This document shows, in pieces, positions 9,668 to 19,866 of a stretch of DNA of 64,000 nt (the first letter of the stretch is position 1; each line of letters opens with the position of its first letter). The notes beneath the pieces were generated by a model that saw nothing but the letters and a program-made list of their open reading frames with translations, did no database searches and was not told the origin of the DNA. The position numbers and the translations under genes are program-made. Where the stretch lies: contig NZ_FNRX01000002.1 in NCBI RefSeq assembly GCF_900105195.1, positions 2,232,001 through 2,296,000 of the forward strand. The letters are read 5' to 3'. Source of the DNA: Rhodococcus pyridinivorans. GTDB lineage: Bacteria > Actinomycetota > Actinomycetes > Mycobacteriales > Mycobacteriaceae.

Positions 9668-12600
9668 GTGACCGAGACAAGAGAAGCGTCGGGCTCGCCT
9701 CGGCCGGTGACAATCGAACGCGTGCCGTCGGGCGGGCGGGCAGTCGAGCAGCGGACCCGTCTGTGGGCGGTGCTCGCCGCCGTCGTGGGGATCGTCGCAT
9801 CCATCGCGATGCCGTTCCTGCCCGTGACGCAGACCACTGCGACCATCGACTGGCCGCAGAGCGAGAGCAACGCAGGCATCTCGGCGCCGTTGGTGTCCTA
9901 CGCACCGGTCGATCTCGACGCCACGATCGAGTGCCGGTCCGTGCGCGACGCGCTGCCGGACGGCGGCACCGTCTTCTCCACACTTCCCGCAGGAGCTCCC
10001 GACCGTGAACGCTACGGGCTGATCGCCCGTGTCCGGCCGGCCGGTGACGACGGGCCGGCGGTGTTCGAGGTGATCTCCCGCAACACACTGCTCGCCTCCG
10101 CGCCGGTGGACGACCTGGCCGGGGACTGCTCGGTCACCCTGTCCTCGAACTCGGAACGCACCGTCGCCACGATCACCGGCTCGGCCGCGGCGTCAGGGGA
10201 GCGGACCTTCGACCGAGACCTGCGGCCCCAGCTCGTCGGCATCTTCACCGACCTGCCCGGTCCCGCACTCGACGGTGTCTCGGTCACCGCGACCGTCGAC
10301 ACCCGCTTCACGACGTCTCCGACGGTGCTGAAGATCGTCGCGATGATCGTCGCGGTGGTCGCCACGGCACTGGCGTTGTGGACGCTGGCCCGGCTCGATC
10401 GCGCCGACGGTCGTCGCCACCGCCGCCTGTTGCCGGCGTCGTGGTGGTCGTTCACCCGCATCGACGCGCTGGTCGTCGGAACGCTGCTCGTCTGGCACGT
10501 CATCGGGGCGAACACCGCCGACGACGGTTACCAGCTCGGAATGGCTCGCGCCGCGGGCGCGGCCGGGTACATGGCGAACTACTTCCGGTGGTTCGGTGTG
10601 CCCGAGGCACCCTTCGGCACTCCCTTCTACGACGTCCTCGCCCTGATGACCCAGGTCTCGACGGCGAGCATCTGGATGCGGCTACCGGCACTGACCGCCG
10701 GAATCCTGTGCTGGTGGGTGCTCAGCCGCGAGGTCGCTCCACGTCTCGGCGTCGCACTGCGTCGCAACCGGCTTCCGCTGTGGACCGGGGCGCTGGTGTT
10801 CCTGGCGTTCTGGCTGCCGCTCAACAACGGACTGCGCCCGGAACCGATCGTCGCGACGGGCGTCGTGCTCACCTGGTGCTCGGTCGAACGCGCGATCGCC
10901 ACCCGGCGTCTGCTGCCCGCGGCGGCCGCGATCGTCGTCGCCGCGCTCACCGTGACCGCGGGACCGTCGGGCATCATCTGTTTCGCTGCGCTGATCGCCG
11001 GTGCCCGCCCGATCGCCCGCATCCTCCATCGGCGTGCGCAGACCCTGGGATGGCTGCCGGTACTTACGCCGATGCTCGCGGCCGGACTGGTGATCCTGGT
11101 GCCGGTCTTCGCCGACCAGACCCTCGCGGCGGTGCTGGAGATGCAGCACGTGCACGGCGTCGGTCCGAACGTGCCGTGGTTCCAGGAGTATCTGCGCTAC
11201 CAGTACCTGCTGCAGATCACCGTGGACGGCTCGCTGGCCCGCAGGTTCGCGGTCTTCACCCTGGTGTTGTGCCTGGCGGTGGCGATCGTGGCGATGCTGC
11301 GCCGCGGTGGGCACATCCCCGGCACCGCGCAGGGACCGTCCCGCCGCATCGTCGGCATCACCCTCGGCGCGCTGGTGCTGATGATGTTCGCGCCCACCAA
11401 GTGGACCCACCACTTCGGTATCTACGCCGGTCTGGCCGCCGCGGTGGCGATGCTCGCCGCCGTGGCCACCGGACCCGCGGTGTTGCGTTCGCGACGCAAC
11501 CGCGCCCTGTTCGCCGCGGCGGTGTCGTTCGTGGTGACCATGTCGTTCATCGGCCCCAACGGCTGGTGGTACGTCTCGAGCTACGGGGTCCCGTGGTGGG
11601 ACAAGCCGCCGTCGGTCGCCGGATTCGGTTTCTCCACCGTCTTCTTCGCCGTGACGGTCGTCGCGTTGCTGCTGGCCGCGTGGTGGCACATCCACCCCGT
11701 CGCCTCCACCCGCACCGACACCCCGTCGCGGTTGTGGGCGGTGCCGCCGTTGACCGTCGCCGCCGCGGCGATGGTGCTGTTCGAGGTGCTGTCACTGGCC
11801 AAGGGCGCGATCTCGCAGTACCCGGGCTATTCGGTGGCACGGTCCAACGTCGACACGCTCACCGGCAACTCGTGTGCGCTCGCGAACGACGTGCTGCTCG
11901 AAACGGATCCGAACGCCTCGGTGCTCACCCCCATCGGTGCCGACGCGGCCTCCGCTCTCGATGCCGGGGGAGGGGACGGGTTCACGCCGGGTGGTGTCGC
12001 GCTCGATCTGACCCCGGACGACGACTCGGCCTCGGCCGGCACCGCCAACACCGTCGACACGAACGACGACCAGAGCTCGACCGGCGGTACCGGTGGCACC
12101 GGCGGCGGTACCGGCAGAGTCGGAATCAACGGCAGCACCGTCGCATTGCCGTTCGGCCTCGATCCGGTGACCACGCCGGTGCTGGGCAGCCACGGATCGT
12201 CCCTCGGCGACGTCACGAGCGCCTGGTTCCGGCTGCCCGAGCCCGACGCGACCGGATCGCGTGGGGATCTCGTCACGATCGCCGCGGCCGGCCGGATCTT
12301 CTCCGTCGACGCCGACGGCACCGAAACCTACGGTCAGCGGCTCGAACTCGAATACGGAACCACCGCTGCCGACGGCAGCGTGACCGCGCTGGGACGGGCG
12401 TTGCCGATCGACATCGGTCCGTCGCCCTCGTGGAGGAATCTGCGTGTCCCGATGGACACGCTGCCGGCCGAGGTCGACGCGGTGCGGATCGTCGCCTCCG
12501 ACAACGATCTCGCGCCCGAACAGTGGCTGGCGTTCACCCCGCCGCGCGTGCCGCAGACGCAGACTTTGCAGCAGGTCGTCGGGAGCGACACACCGGTCCT

Positions 12601-12943
12601 GCTGGACTGGGCTGTCGGTCTCAATTTCCCGTGCCAGCGGCAGATGGTGCACCGCAACGGCATCGCCGAGATCCCCGAGTACCGGATCCTGCCGGACCGG
12701 ATCGGTGCTATCTCCACGGATCTGTGGCAGGACCACAACGGTGGCGGTCCTCTCGGCTGGACCGACCAGCTGTTGCGGGCCCGCACGATCCCGTCGTATC
12801 TCGATCACGACTGGGACCGCGACTGGGGAGCGATCGAGCAGTACACACCGATCGATCCGTCGACGGAGACCGCGGAACTCGACACCGCCACGGTCACGCG
12901 CAGCGGTCTGTGGAGCCCGGGTCCGATCAACACTGCCTACTGA
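9668..12943 (+). CDS. Emb-family arabinosyltransferase (EmbB/EmbC-like)
   Basis: This 1091-aa polytopic GT-C enzyme uses decaprenyl-phosphoryl arabinose to build cell-wall arabinan and acts in the plasma membrane. One N-terminal membrane segment (about residues 30-50) precedes an extracytoplasmic domain. The catalytic loop is ANTADDGYQLGMARAAG (D285-D286), then NYFRWFG, as in mycobacterial EmbB; Met292 aligns with EmbB Met306, the ethambutol-resistance position. Multiple hydrophobic segments fill roughly 200-700. The C-terminal carbohydrate-binding part contains GINGSTVALPFGLDP, VLLDWAVGLNFPC and RSGLWSPG. A Gly/Thr/Asp-rich linker (about 784-822, TGGTGGTGGGTG) looks longer than in mycobacterial homologues. 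It stands alone beside nrdF, not in an emb/aft/glf cluster. Family is certain; which Emb paralogue is not. Confidence 0.93.
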   Translation: MTETREASGSPRPVTIERVPSGGRAVEQRTRLWAVLAAVVGIVASIAMPFLPVTQTTATIDWPQSESNAGISAPLVSYAPVDLDATIECRSVRDALPDGGTVFSTLPAGAPDRERYGLIARVRPAGDDGPAVFEVISRNTLLASAPVDDLAGDCSVTLSSNSERTVATITGSAAASGERTFDRDLRPQLVGIFTDLPGPALDGVSVTATVDTRFTTSPTVLKIVAMIVAVVATALALWTLARLDRADGRRHRRLLPASWWSFTRIDALVVGTLLVWHVIGANTADDGYQLGMARAAGAAGYMANYFRWFGVPEAPFGTPFYDVLALMTQVSTASIWMRLPALTAGILCWWVLSREVAPRLGVALRRNRLPLWTGALVFLAFWLPLNNGLRPEPIVATGVVLTWCSVERAIATRRLLPAAAAIVVAALTVTAGPSGIICFAALIAGARPIARILHRRAQTLGWLPVLTPMLAAGLVILVPVFADQTLAAVLEMQHVHGVGPNVPWFQEYLRYQYLLQITVDGSLARRFAVFTLVLCLAVAIVAMLRRGGHIPGTAQGPSRRIVGITLGALVLMMFAPTKWTHHFGIYAGLAAAVAMLAAVATGPAVLRSRRNRALFAAAVSFVVTMSFIGPNGWWYVSSYGVPWWDKPPSVAGFGFSTVFFAVTVVALLLAAWWHIHPVASTRTDTPSRLWAVPPLTVAAAAMVLFEVLSLAKGAISQYPGYSVARSNVDTLTGNSCALANDVLLETDPNASVLTPIGADAASALDAGGGDGFTPGGVALDLTPDDDSASAGTANTVDTNDDQSSTGGTGGTGGGTGRVGINGSTVALPFGLDPVTTPVLGSHGSSLGDVTSAWFRLPEPDATGSRGDLVTIAAAGRIFSVDADGTETYGQRLELEYGTTAADGSVTALGRALPIDIGPSPSWRNLRVPMDTLPAEVDAVRIVASDNDLAPEQWLAFTPPRVPQTQTLQQVVGSDTPVLLDWAVGLNFPCQRQMVHRNGIAEIPEYRILPDRIGAISTDLWQDHNGGGPLGWTDQLLRARTIPSYLDHDWDRDWGAIEQYTPIDPSTETAELDTATVTRSGLWSPGPINTAY

Positions 12944-13410
12944 CGGAACCAGGCCTCCGCACGCCCGGCGAGCGCCTTCCCGAGCCGCAGACGCGACGTC
13001 TCGGTGAGCGGCTCGGGAAGGTCGTCCGGCACGAACCACGCCACCTCGAGGTTCTCGTCGTCGGCAACGCGTGCGTCCCCGCCGGTCGCGCGGAGCAGGA
13101 AGCACACGTCGAGGTACTGCGCCACGTCGCCGTTGGGATAGGTGATCGGCGCGGTGACGTCGACGCTCGTCAGCCGCACGATCTCGGCGGCGACACCCGT
13201 CTCCTCGAGCACCTCCCGGACCGCGGCGACCGCCGGTTCCTCGCCCGGTTCGAGGATGCCGGACACCACGGCCCACATGCCGTTGTCGGCGCGGCGGGTG
13301 AGCAGGACGCGGTCGTCGTCGTCCGTGACTATCGCGCTCACCCCCGGCAGCCACAGGGGAGCGGTTCCTACGTGTGAGCGGAGCTGGACGACGAAATCGG
13401 GTATCGGCAC
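12937..13410 (-). CDS. Nudix hydrolase (MutT-like)
   Basis: This 157-aa pyrophosphohydrolase has the complete Nudix box GILEPGEEPAVAAVREVLEETGV (positions about 71-93, key residues G, E, REVLEE, G), which binds Mg2+ and cleaves X-linked nucleoside diphosphates. The N-terminal LPGVSAIVTDDDDRVLLTRR and GMWAVVSG strands are typical of the fold. The start is GTG 13410, with GAGGG very close upstream and a TATAGA hexamer 9 nt away. Its 3' end overlaps the tail of the arabinosyltransferase gene on the other strand by 7 nt, so the two are convergent. The substrate is unknown. Confidence 0.88.
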   Translation of the reverse strand: MPIPDFVVQLRSHVGTAPLWLPGVSAIVTDDDDRVLLTRRADNGMWAVVSGILEPGEEPAVAAVREVLEETGVAAEIVRLTSVDVTAPITYPNGDVAQYLDVCFLLRATGGDARVADDENLEVAWFVPDDLPEPLTETSRLRLGKALAGRAEAWFRQ

Positions 13411-13459
13411 GCCCTCGTTTCTATACCGGCAGGCGTGCTGCCGCCGGTCGAGCCGGCGA

Positions 13460-14518
13460 TCAGTTCGAATATCCGTTGAGGGTGTACGTCAGGTCGGTGA
13501 GGATCGCCCGCGCGGCGACCGGTCCGGGGGTCGACCACACGTCGTCGGTCACGGAGAACAGACGGTTGTCGCGCACGGCCCCGAGGTCGAGCCACTCGTC
13601 GGTCTGCATGTAGTCCTTGCCGGCCTCGAGCCCGTCCTCACCGGCGAAACGGACGAAGATCACATCGCCGTCCGCCGGGGCCGGGTCCTCCGTGTCGACG
13701 GCCTGCCACGGTTGTCCGTCGACGACCGCGAACCGCTGGGCCGGCGGCCGGGCAGCGCCGACGTCGCCGAGCACCTGCCCCGCGAACGACGCGGTGCCCT
13801 CCACGGTCGGGCCGTCGGCCGTGAACCGGACGATCGACGCCTGCGTCTGGGACGACACGAGCTCGCGGCCCAGATCGCGCGCGGCCGTCGCGTAGTCGTC
13901 GAGCACGCGACGTGCGGCCTCCGTGCGCCCGAGCGCCTCACCGACCCGCACGAACTGTTCCCTCCAGAAGACCGGATCGGACCCGACCAGCACGGTGGGT
14001 GCGATGCCGCTGAGGGAGGCGTAGACGTCCGGGGCGGTGGAGGAGCCGAGGATCACATCCGGCTGTGCGCGCTCGATCGCCGCGACGTCCGGGTTGCCCG
14101 CGCCACCCACGGGCGGGAGTTCGCCGATCCCGTAGCCGAGATATTCCGGCCGGCCGGTGAGCTCGGCGCTCGCTCCCACGACGCGCTCCCACAGCCCCAG
14201 GGCGCACACCGCGTCGAGCGCCGCGGGGTCGAGGACGACGATCCGCTGCGGGTCGGCGGGCACATCCGACCGGCCTGCAGTGTGCAGGACCGGCCGGGTG
14301 CCGGTGGTGGGCTGTCCCGGATCGAGCGGGGAGGGGAGTGCGCACGCGGTCGACGTGTCCCGGTCGATGCCCACGACCGACGCACCGGCGATGCGGGTCG
14401 TGGTGCGCACGATCTCCGATGCGTCGTCGTCGGGAGGTGTGGAGCATCCGGCCAGGGCTGTCGTCACCGCAGCGACGGCTGCGACGAGTACTGCTCGTGA
14501 CCGGTGCACGGAAAACAC
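13460..14518 (-). CDS. Iron-siderophore ABC transporter substrate-binding lipoprotein (FecB-like), copy 1
   Basis: This lipoprotein of about 352 aa should capture a ferric siderophore outside the membrane and hand it to an ABC permease. A hydrophobic signal (VLVAAVAAVTTALAGC) ends in the lipobox LAGC. The periplasmic-binding fold shows QRIVVLDPAALDAVCALG and DVILGSS, the two-lobe FecB/FhuD pattern. I chose GTG 14518 because AGGAG lies 10 nt upstream in the coding sense; the open frame continues further upstream into the neighbouring gene without protein-like features. It is 46 nt downstream of a paralogue in the same direction, so the two are probably co-transcribed. No permease or ATPase gene is adjacent. 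Confidence 0.9.
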   Translation of the reverse strand: MFSVHRSRAVLVAAVAAVTTALAGCSTPPDDDASEIVRTTTRIAGASVVGIDRDTSTACALPSPLDPGQPTTGTRPVLHTAGRSDVPADPQRIVVLDPAALDAVCALGLWERVVGASAELTGRPEYLGYGIGELPPVGGAGNPDVAAIERAQPDVILGSSTAPDVYASLSGIAPTVLVGSDPVFWREQFVRVGEALGRTEAARRVLDDYATAARDLGRELVSSQTQASIVRFTADGPTVEGTASFAGQVLGDVGAARPPAQRFAVVDGQPWQAVDTEDPAPADGDVIFVRFAGEDGLEAGKDYMQTDEWLDLGAVRDNRLFSVTDDVWSTPGPVAARAILTDLTYTLNGYSN

Positions 14519-14564
14519 GTCGGACCAACTCCTGTAGGACGCTGCTCGGATCGGACGGCTCAGG

Positions 14565-15572
14565 CTATCCGGTCGTGTGACGGTCGACGCCGAAGGTGTC
14601 CGCGAGGTCGTCGAGGATGCGGTGCGCACCCTGGATGCTCACCGGCATCATCCACACGCTGTCGTCGACCTCGACCTTCCTTCCCTGCAGGTTCTGCCAC
14701 AACGGATTGGTGACGAAGGGTTCGGCCGCCGCCTGCGCCTTGCCGTCGCCGAGGTCGTAGGTGGTGACGAAGATGACGTCCGCCTCGGCCTCGGTGATCA
14801 GTTCGGGGCTGATGGCGTTCATGATGCTCGACGGATCCGACGGATCGGGACCCTGGCTCGCGGGGCGGGCGAGACCGGCGTCCTCGAGCACGATGCCGCT
14901 GAACGAGGTGGTGCGGTACAGCCGGGCCGTCGGTTCACCGGCGAAGCGGACGATCGAGATCGTCGGGTTGCCGGCCTTTTCGTTGATGTCCGCACCGATG
15001 GCCGCGGCGCGCTCCTCGTACTCGGAGATCTTCTGCTCGGCGAGGTCCTCCTTGCCGATGGCCTGCGCGACGAGGCGGATGTTGTCCTTCCACGTCGGTC
15101 CGGTCGACTGGGAGAAGACGGTCGGGGCGATGGCGGACAGTTCCTCGTAGTTCTCTCCGTCGCGCACCTCCGCCGAGAGGATGAGGTCGGGTTCGAGCGC
15201 GGCCACCTGTTCGAGGCTCACGTCCGCGGTCTTGCCGACGGACACGGCGTCGGTCGCGTGCTGCCGCGAGTCGCCGAGATAGTCGGGGAACTCGTCGGTG
15301 CGGTAGTCGACGTACCCGACGAGAGGTGCCTCGAGGAGAAGCACGGCGTCGGAATAGCTCGTGTCGAGCGCGACGATGCGGGTCGGCTCGCTCTCGATCG
15401 TGGTGGAACCGCGGAAGTGTTCGACGGTCCGGGGGAAGCCGGCGGCCGAGTCGGACGCGGTGTCGGTGGTCGCGTCGTCGGAGGTGTCGGCCGAACTGCA
15501 GCCGGCGACGAGGAGTCCGGCGGTCAGCAGTGCTGCCGCGAACCGGGCTGGTCGGGAGGAGAGAACAGGCAC
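14565..15572 (-). CDS. Iron-siderophore ABC transporter substrate-binding lipoprotein (FecB-like), copy 2
   Basis: This 335-aa lipoprotein has a signal ending in the lipobox LLVAGC, then an Asp/Thr/Ser-rich linker and a FecB-type binding domain. Recognisable segments are TRIVALDTSYSDAVLLL, ALEPDLILSAEV and SIVRFAGEPTARLYRT. The GTG start at 15572 is preceded by AGAAGG about 7 nt away. It sits at the position of M. tuberculosis fecB (Rv3044), divergent from ctaD. It is the first gene of a two-gene unit with the related lipoprotein downstream. A weak IdeR/DtxR-like half site (GGTTAGG on the minus strand) lies 30-40 nt upstream, not convincing on its own. Confidence 0.92.
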   Translation of the reverse strand: MPVLSSRPARFAAALLTAGLLVAGCSSADTSDDATTDTASDSAAGFPRTVEHFRGSTTIESEPTRIVALDTSYSDAVLLLEAPLVGYVDYRTDEFPDYLGDSRQHATDAVSVGKTADVSLEQVAALEPDLILSAEVRDGENYEELSAIAPTVFSQSTGPTWKDNIRLVAQAIGKEDLAEQKISEYEERAAAIGADINEKAGNPTISIVRFAGEPTARLYRTTSFSGIVLEDAGLARPASQGPDPSDPSSIMNAISPELITEAEADVIFVTTYDLGDGKAQAAAEPFVTNPLWQNLQGRKVEVDDSVWMMPVSIQGAHRILDDLADTFGVDRHTTG

Positions 15573-15841
15573 GGGTCGTCCTTCTGTGATTGCGGGGGGA
15601 AGTGCACCCTAACCCGTGCTGTTCGCGCGTGGTGGGGTCACCTGCTGTCGCCCTGCGTGTGAAGTGCAGCACAAAATCCGATTGTGGTTGTCCGCTCCGC
15701 TCCAGGTAGCCTCGCGAGTCGAGTACGACAGTGAGTAGGACCCGGAGGGCGACCGTTTCGGGCAGGGTCTACGATTCGATGAGCGCAAGCCAGAGACCGT
15801 TCGCCTCCAGCCCGAGGTCGAGCGCGCATTCAGGAGGATTA

Positions 15842-17602
15842 GTGACTGCCGTAGCGCCCCAGCCAGTCCCAGAGATAGCTGCAGCAAGGCCGTACCCGCC
15901 GCGGCAGGGACCCAAGGGTTCGTTCATCTACAAGATGATCACGACCACAGATCCCAAGATGTTGGGGATCATGTACATGGTCACCTCGTTCGCCTTCTTC
16001 CTCATCGGCGGCCTGATGGCCCTGCTGATGCGCACCGAGCTCGCGGTCCCCGGCCTGCAGTTCCTGTCGAACGAGCAGTTCAACCAGCTGTTCACCATGC
16101 ACGGCACGATCATGCTGCTGATGTACGCGACGCCGGTCGTGTTCGCCTTCGCGAACTACATCCTGCCGCTGCAGATCGGCGCCCCCGACGTCGCCTTCCC
16201 GCGCCTGAACGCCTTCAGCTACTGGCTGTACCTGTTCGGCGCGACGATCGTCATGCTCGGCTTCGTCACCCCCGGCGGTGCCGCGGACTTCGGTTGGACG
16301 GCGTACACGCCGCTCACCAGTGAGATCCACTCCCCGGGTGTCGGTGCCGACTTCTGGATCCTCGGCCTCGGCGTGATGGGTCTGGGCACCATCCTCGGTG
16401 GCGTCAACTTCATCACCACCGTGGTGTGCATGCGTGCACCGGGCATGACCATGTTCCGGATGCCGATCTTCACCTGGAACATCCTGATCACCAGCCTGCT
16501 GATCCTGCTCGTGTTCCCGCTGCTGACCGCCGCCTTCATGGGCCTGTTCGTCGACCGTCACCTCGGTGGCCACATCTACGACCCCGCCACCGGCGGTGTG
16601 CTCCTGTGGCAGCACCTGTTCTGGTTCTTCGGCCACCCCGAGGTGTACGTCATCGCGCTGCCGTTCTTCGGCATCGTCTCGGAGATCTTCCCGGTCTTCT
16701 CCCGCAAGCCGATCTTCGGTTACACCGGTCTGGTCTACGCCACGATGGCCATCGCGGCGCTGTCCATCGCCGTGTGGGCGCACCACATGTACGCCACCGG
16801 CGCCGTGCTGCTGCCGTACTTCTCGTTCATGACCTTCCTGATCGCCGTCCCGACCGGTGTGAAGTTCTTCAACTGGATCGGCACGATGTGGAAGGGCCAG
16901 ATCACGTTCGAATCGCCGATGCTGTTCTCGGTCGGCTTCATCGTGACCTTCCTCTTCGGTGGTCTGACCGGTGTCATCCTCGCGAGCCCGCCGCTGGACT
17001 TCCACCTGCACGACTCGTACTTCGTGGTGGCGCACTTCCACTACGTGCTCTTCGGCACCATCGTGTTCGCGACCTACGCCGGCATCTACTTCTGGTTCCC
17101 GAAGATGACCGGACGCATGCTCGACGAGCAGCTCGGCCGCTGGCACTTCTGGCTGACCTTCATCGGCTTCCACACCACCTTCCTGGTGCAGCACTGGCTC
17201 GGTAACGAGGGCATGCCCCGTCGCTACGCCGACTACCTGCCGTCCGACGGGTTCACCACCCTGAACACGATCTCCACCATCGGTGCGTTCGTGCTCGGTG
17301 CCTCGACGCTGCCGTTCCTGTGGAACGTCTTCAAGAGCTACCGCTACGGCCAGGTCGTCACGGTCGACGACCCGTGGGGTTACGGCAACTCGCTCGAATG
17401 GGCCACCAGCTGCCCGCCGCCGCGGCACAACTTCACCGAGCTGCCGCGGATCCGCTCGGAGCGTCCCGCCTTCGAGCTGCACTACCCGCACATGGTCGAG
17501 AAGATGCGCGCCGAGGCGCACGTCGGCCCGGGCAGCGACAAGCACAACGTCAACGTCCTCGAGGGTGCCGACCGTACCCCCGGCGACCATCCGCGCGCCT
17601 GA
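15842..17602 (+). CDS. ctaD: Cytochrome c oxidase subunit I (aa3 type)
   Basis: This 586-aa catalytic subunit of the terminal oxidase reduces O2 and pumps protons in the plasma membrane, with twelve predicted transmembrane helices. Haem and copper ligands are visible: the low-spin haem His in [12 protein letters not shown], the CuB site WFFGHPEVY with its cross-linked His-Tyr, the HHM pair in [10 protein letters not shown], and the two histidines of [10 protein letters not shown]. The GTG at 15842 follows a strong AGGAGG (15832-15837); an upstream in-frame extension to 15731 is untranslated leader. No other cox subunit is adjacent, as in M. tuberculosis, where ctaD is separate from ctaC/ctaE-qcrCAB. 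A strong terminator follows. Confidence 0.97.
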   Translation: MTAVAPQPVPEIAAARPYPPRQGPKGSFIYKMITTTDPKMLGIMYMVTSFAFFLIGGLMALLMRTELAVPGLQFLSNEQFNQLFTMHGTIMLLMYATPVVFAFANYILPLQIGAPDVAFPRLNAFSYWLYLFGATIVMLGFVTPGGAADFGWTAYTPLTSEIHSPGVGADFWILGLGVMGLGTILGGVNFITTVVCMRAPGMTMFRMPIFTWNILITSLLILLVFPLLTAAFMGLFVDRHLGGHIYDPATGGVLLWQHLFWFFGHPEVYVIALPFFGIVSEIFPVFSRKPIFGYTGLVYATMAIAALSIAVWAHHMYATGAVLLPYFSFMTFLIAVPTGVKFFNWIGTMWKGQITFESPMLFSVGFIVTFLFGGLTGVILASPPLDFHLHDSYFVVAHFHYVLFGTIVFATYAGIYFWFPKMTGRMLDEQLGRWHFWLTFIGFHTTFLVQHWLGNEGMPRRYADYLPSDGFTTLNTISTIGAFVLGASTLPFLWNVFKSYRYGQVVTVDDPWGYGNSLEWATSCPPPRHNFTELPRIRSERPAFELHYPHMVEKMRAEAHVGPGSDKHNVNVLEGADRTPGDHPRA

Positions 17603-17620
17603 GCGCAGATCGACGATCGA

Positions 17621-17655
17621 CCGAAGCCCCACCCGTTCACCGGGTGGGGCTTCGG
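17621..17655 (+). terminator. Hairpin terminator after ctaD
   Basis: A perfect 15-bp stem (CCGAAGCCCCACCCG at 17621-17635, its complement at 17641-17655) has a 5-nt loop TTCAC and is followed by CCTTT. Confidence 0.88.
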
Positions 17656-17711
17656 CCTTTCCGTGGGTCCGGACCCGCGAACGGGAGCGGCGGTTCGCCC
17701 TGCAACAATGA

Positions 17712-19839
<2,128 letters not shown>

Positions 19840-19866
19840 CCTCCACCGGCGTCGTGCCGCCGTGGA

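Noticed and set aside
10378..13377. 999-aa plus-strand open frame inside the arabinosyltransferase gene
   Set aside because: Arg-rich out-of-phase shadow caused by high GC; the Emb frame shows clear family motifs throughout.
15601..15620. IdeR/DtxR-like iron box before the second siderophore-binding gene
   Set aside because: Only one half (GGTTAGG on the minus strand) matches; roughly 10 of 19 consensus positions agree, too weak to call.
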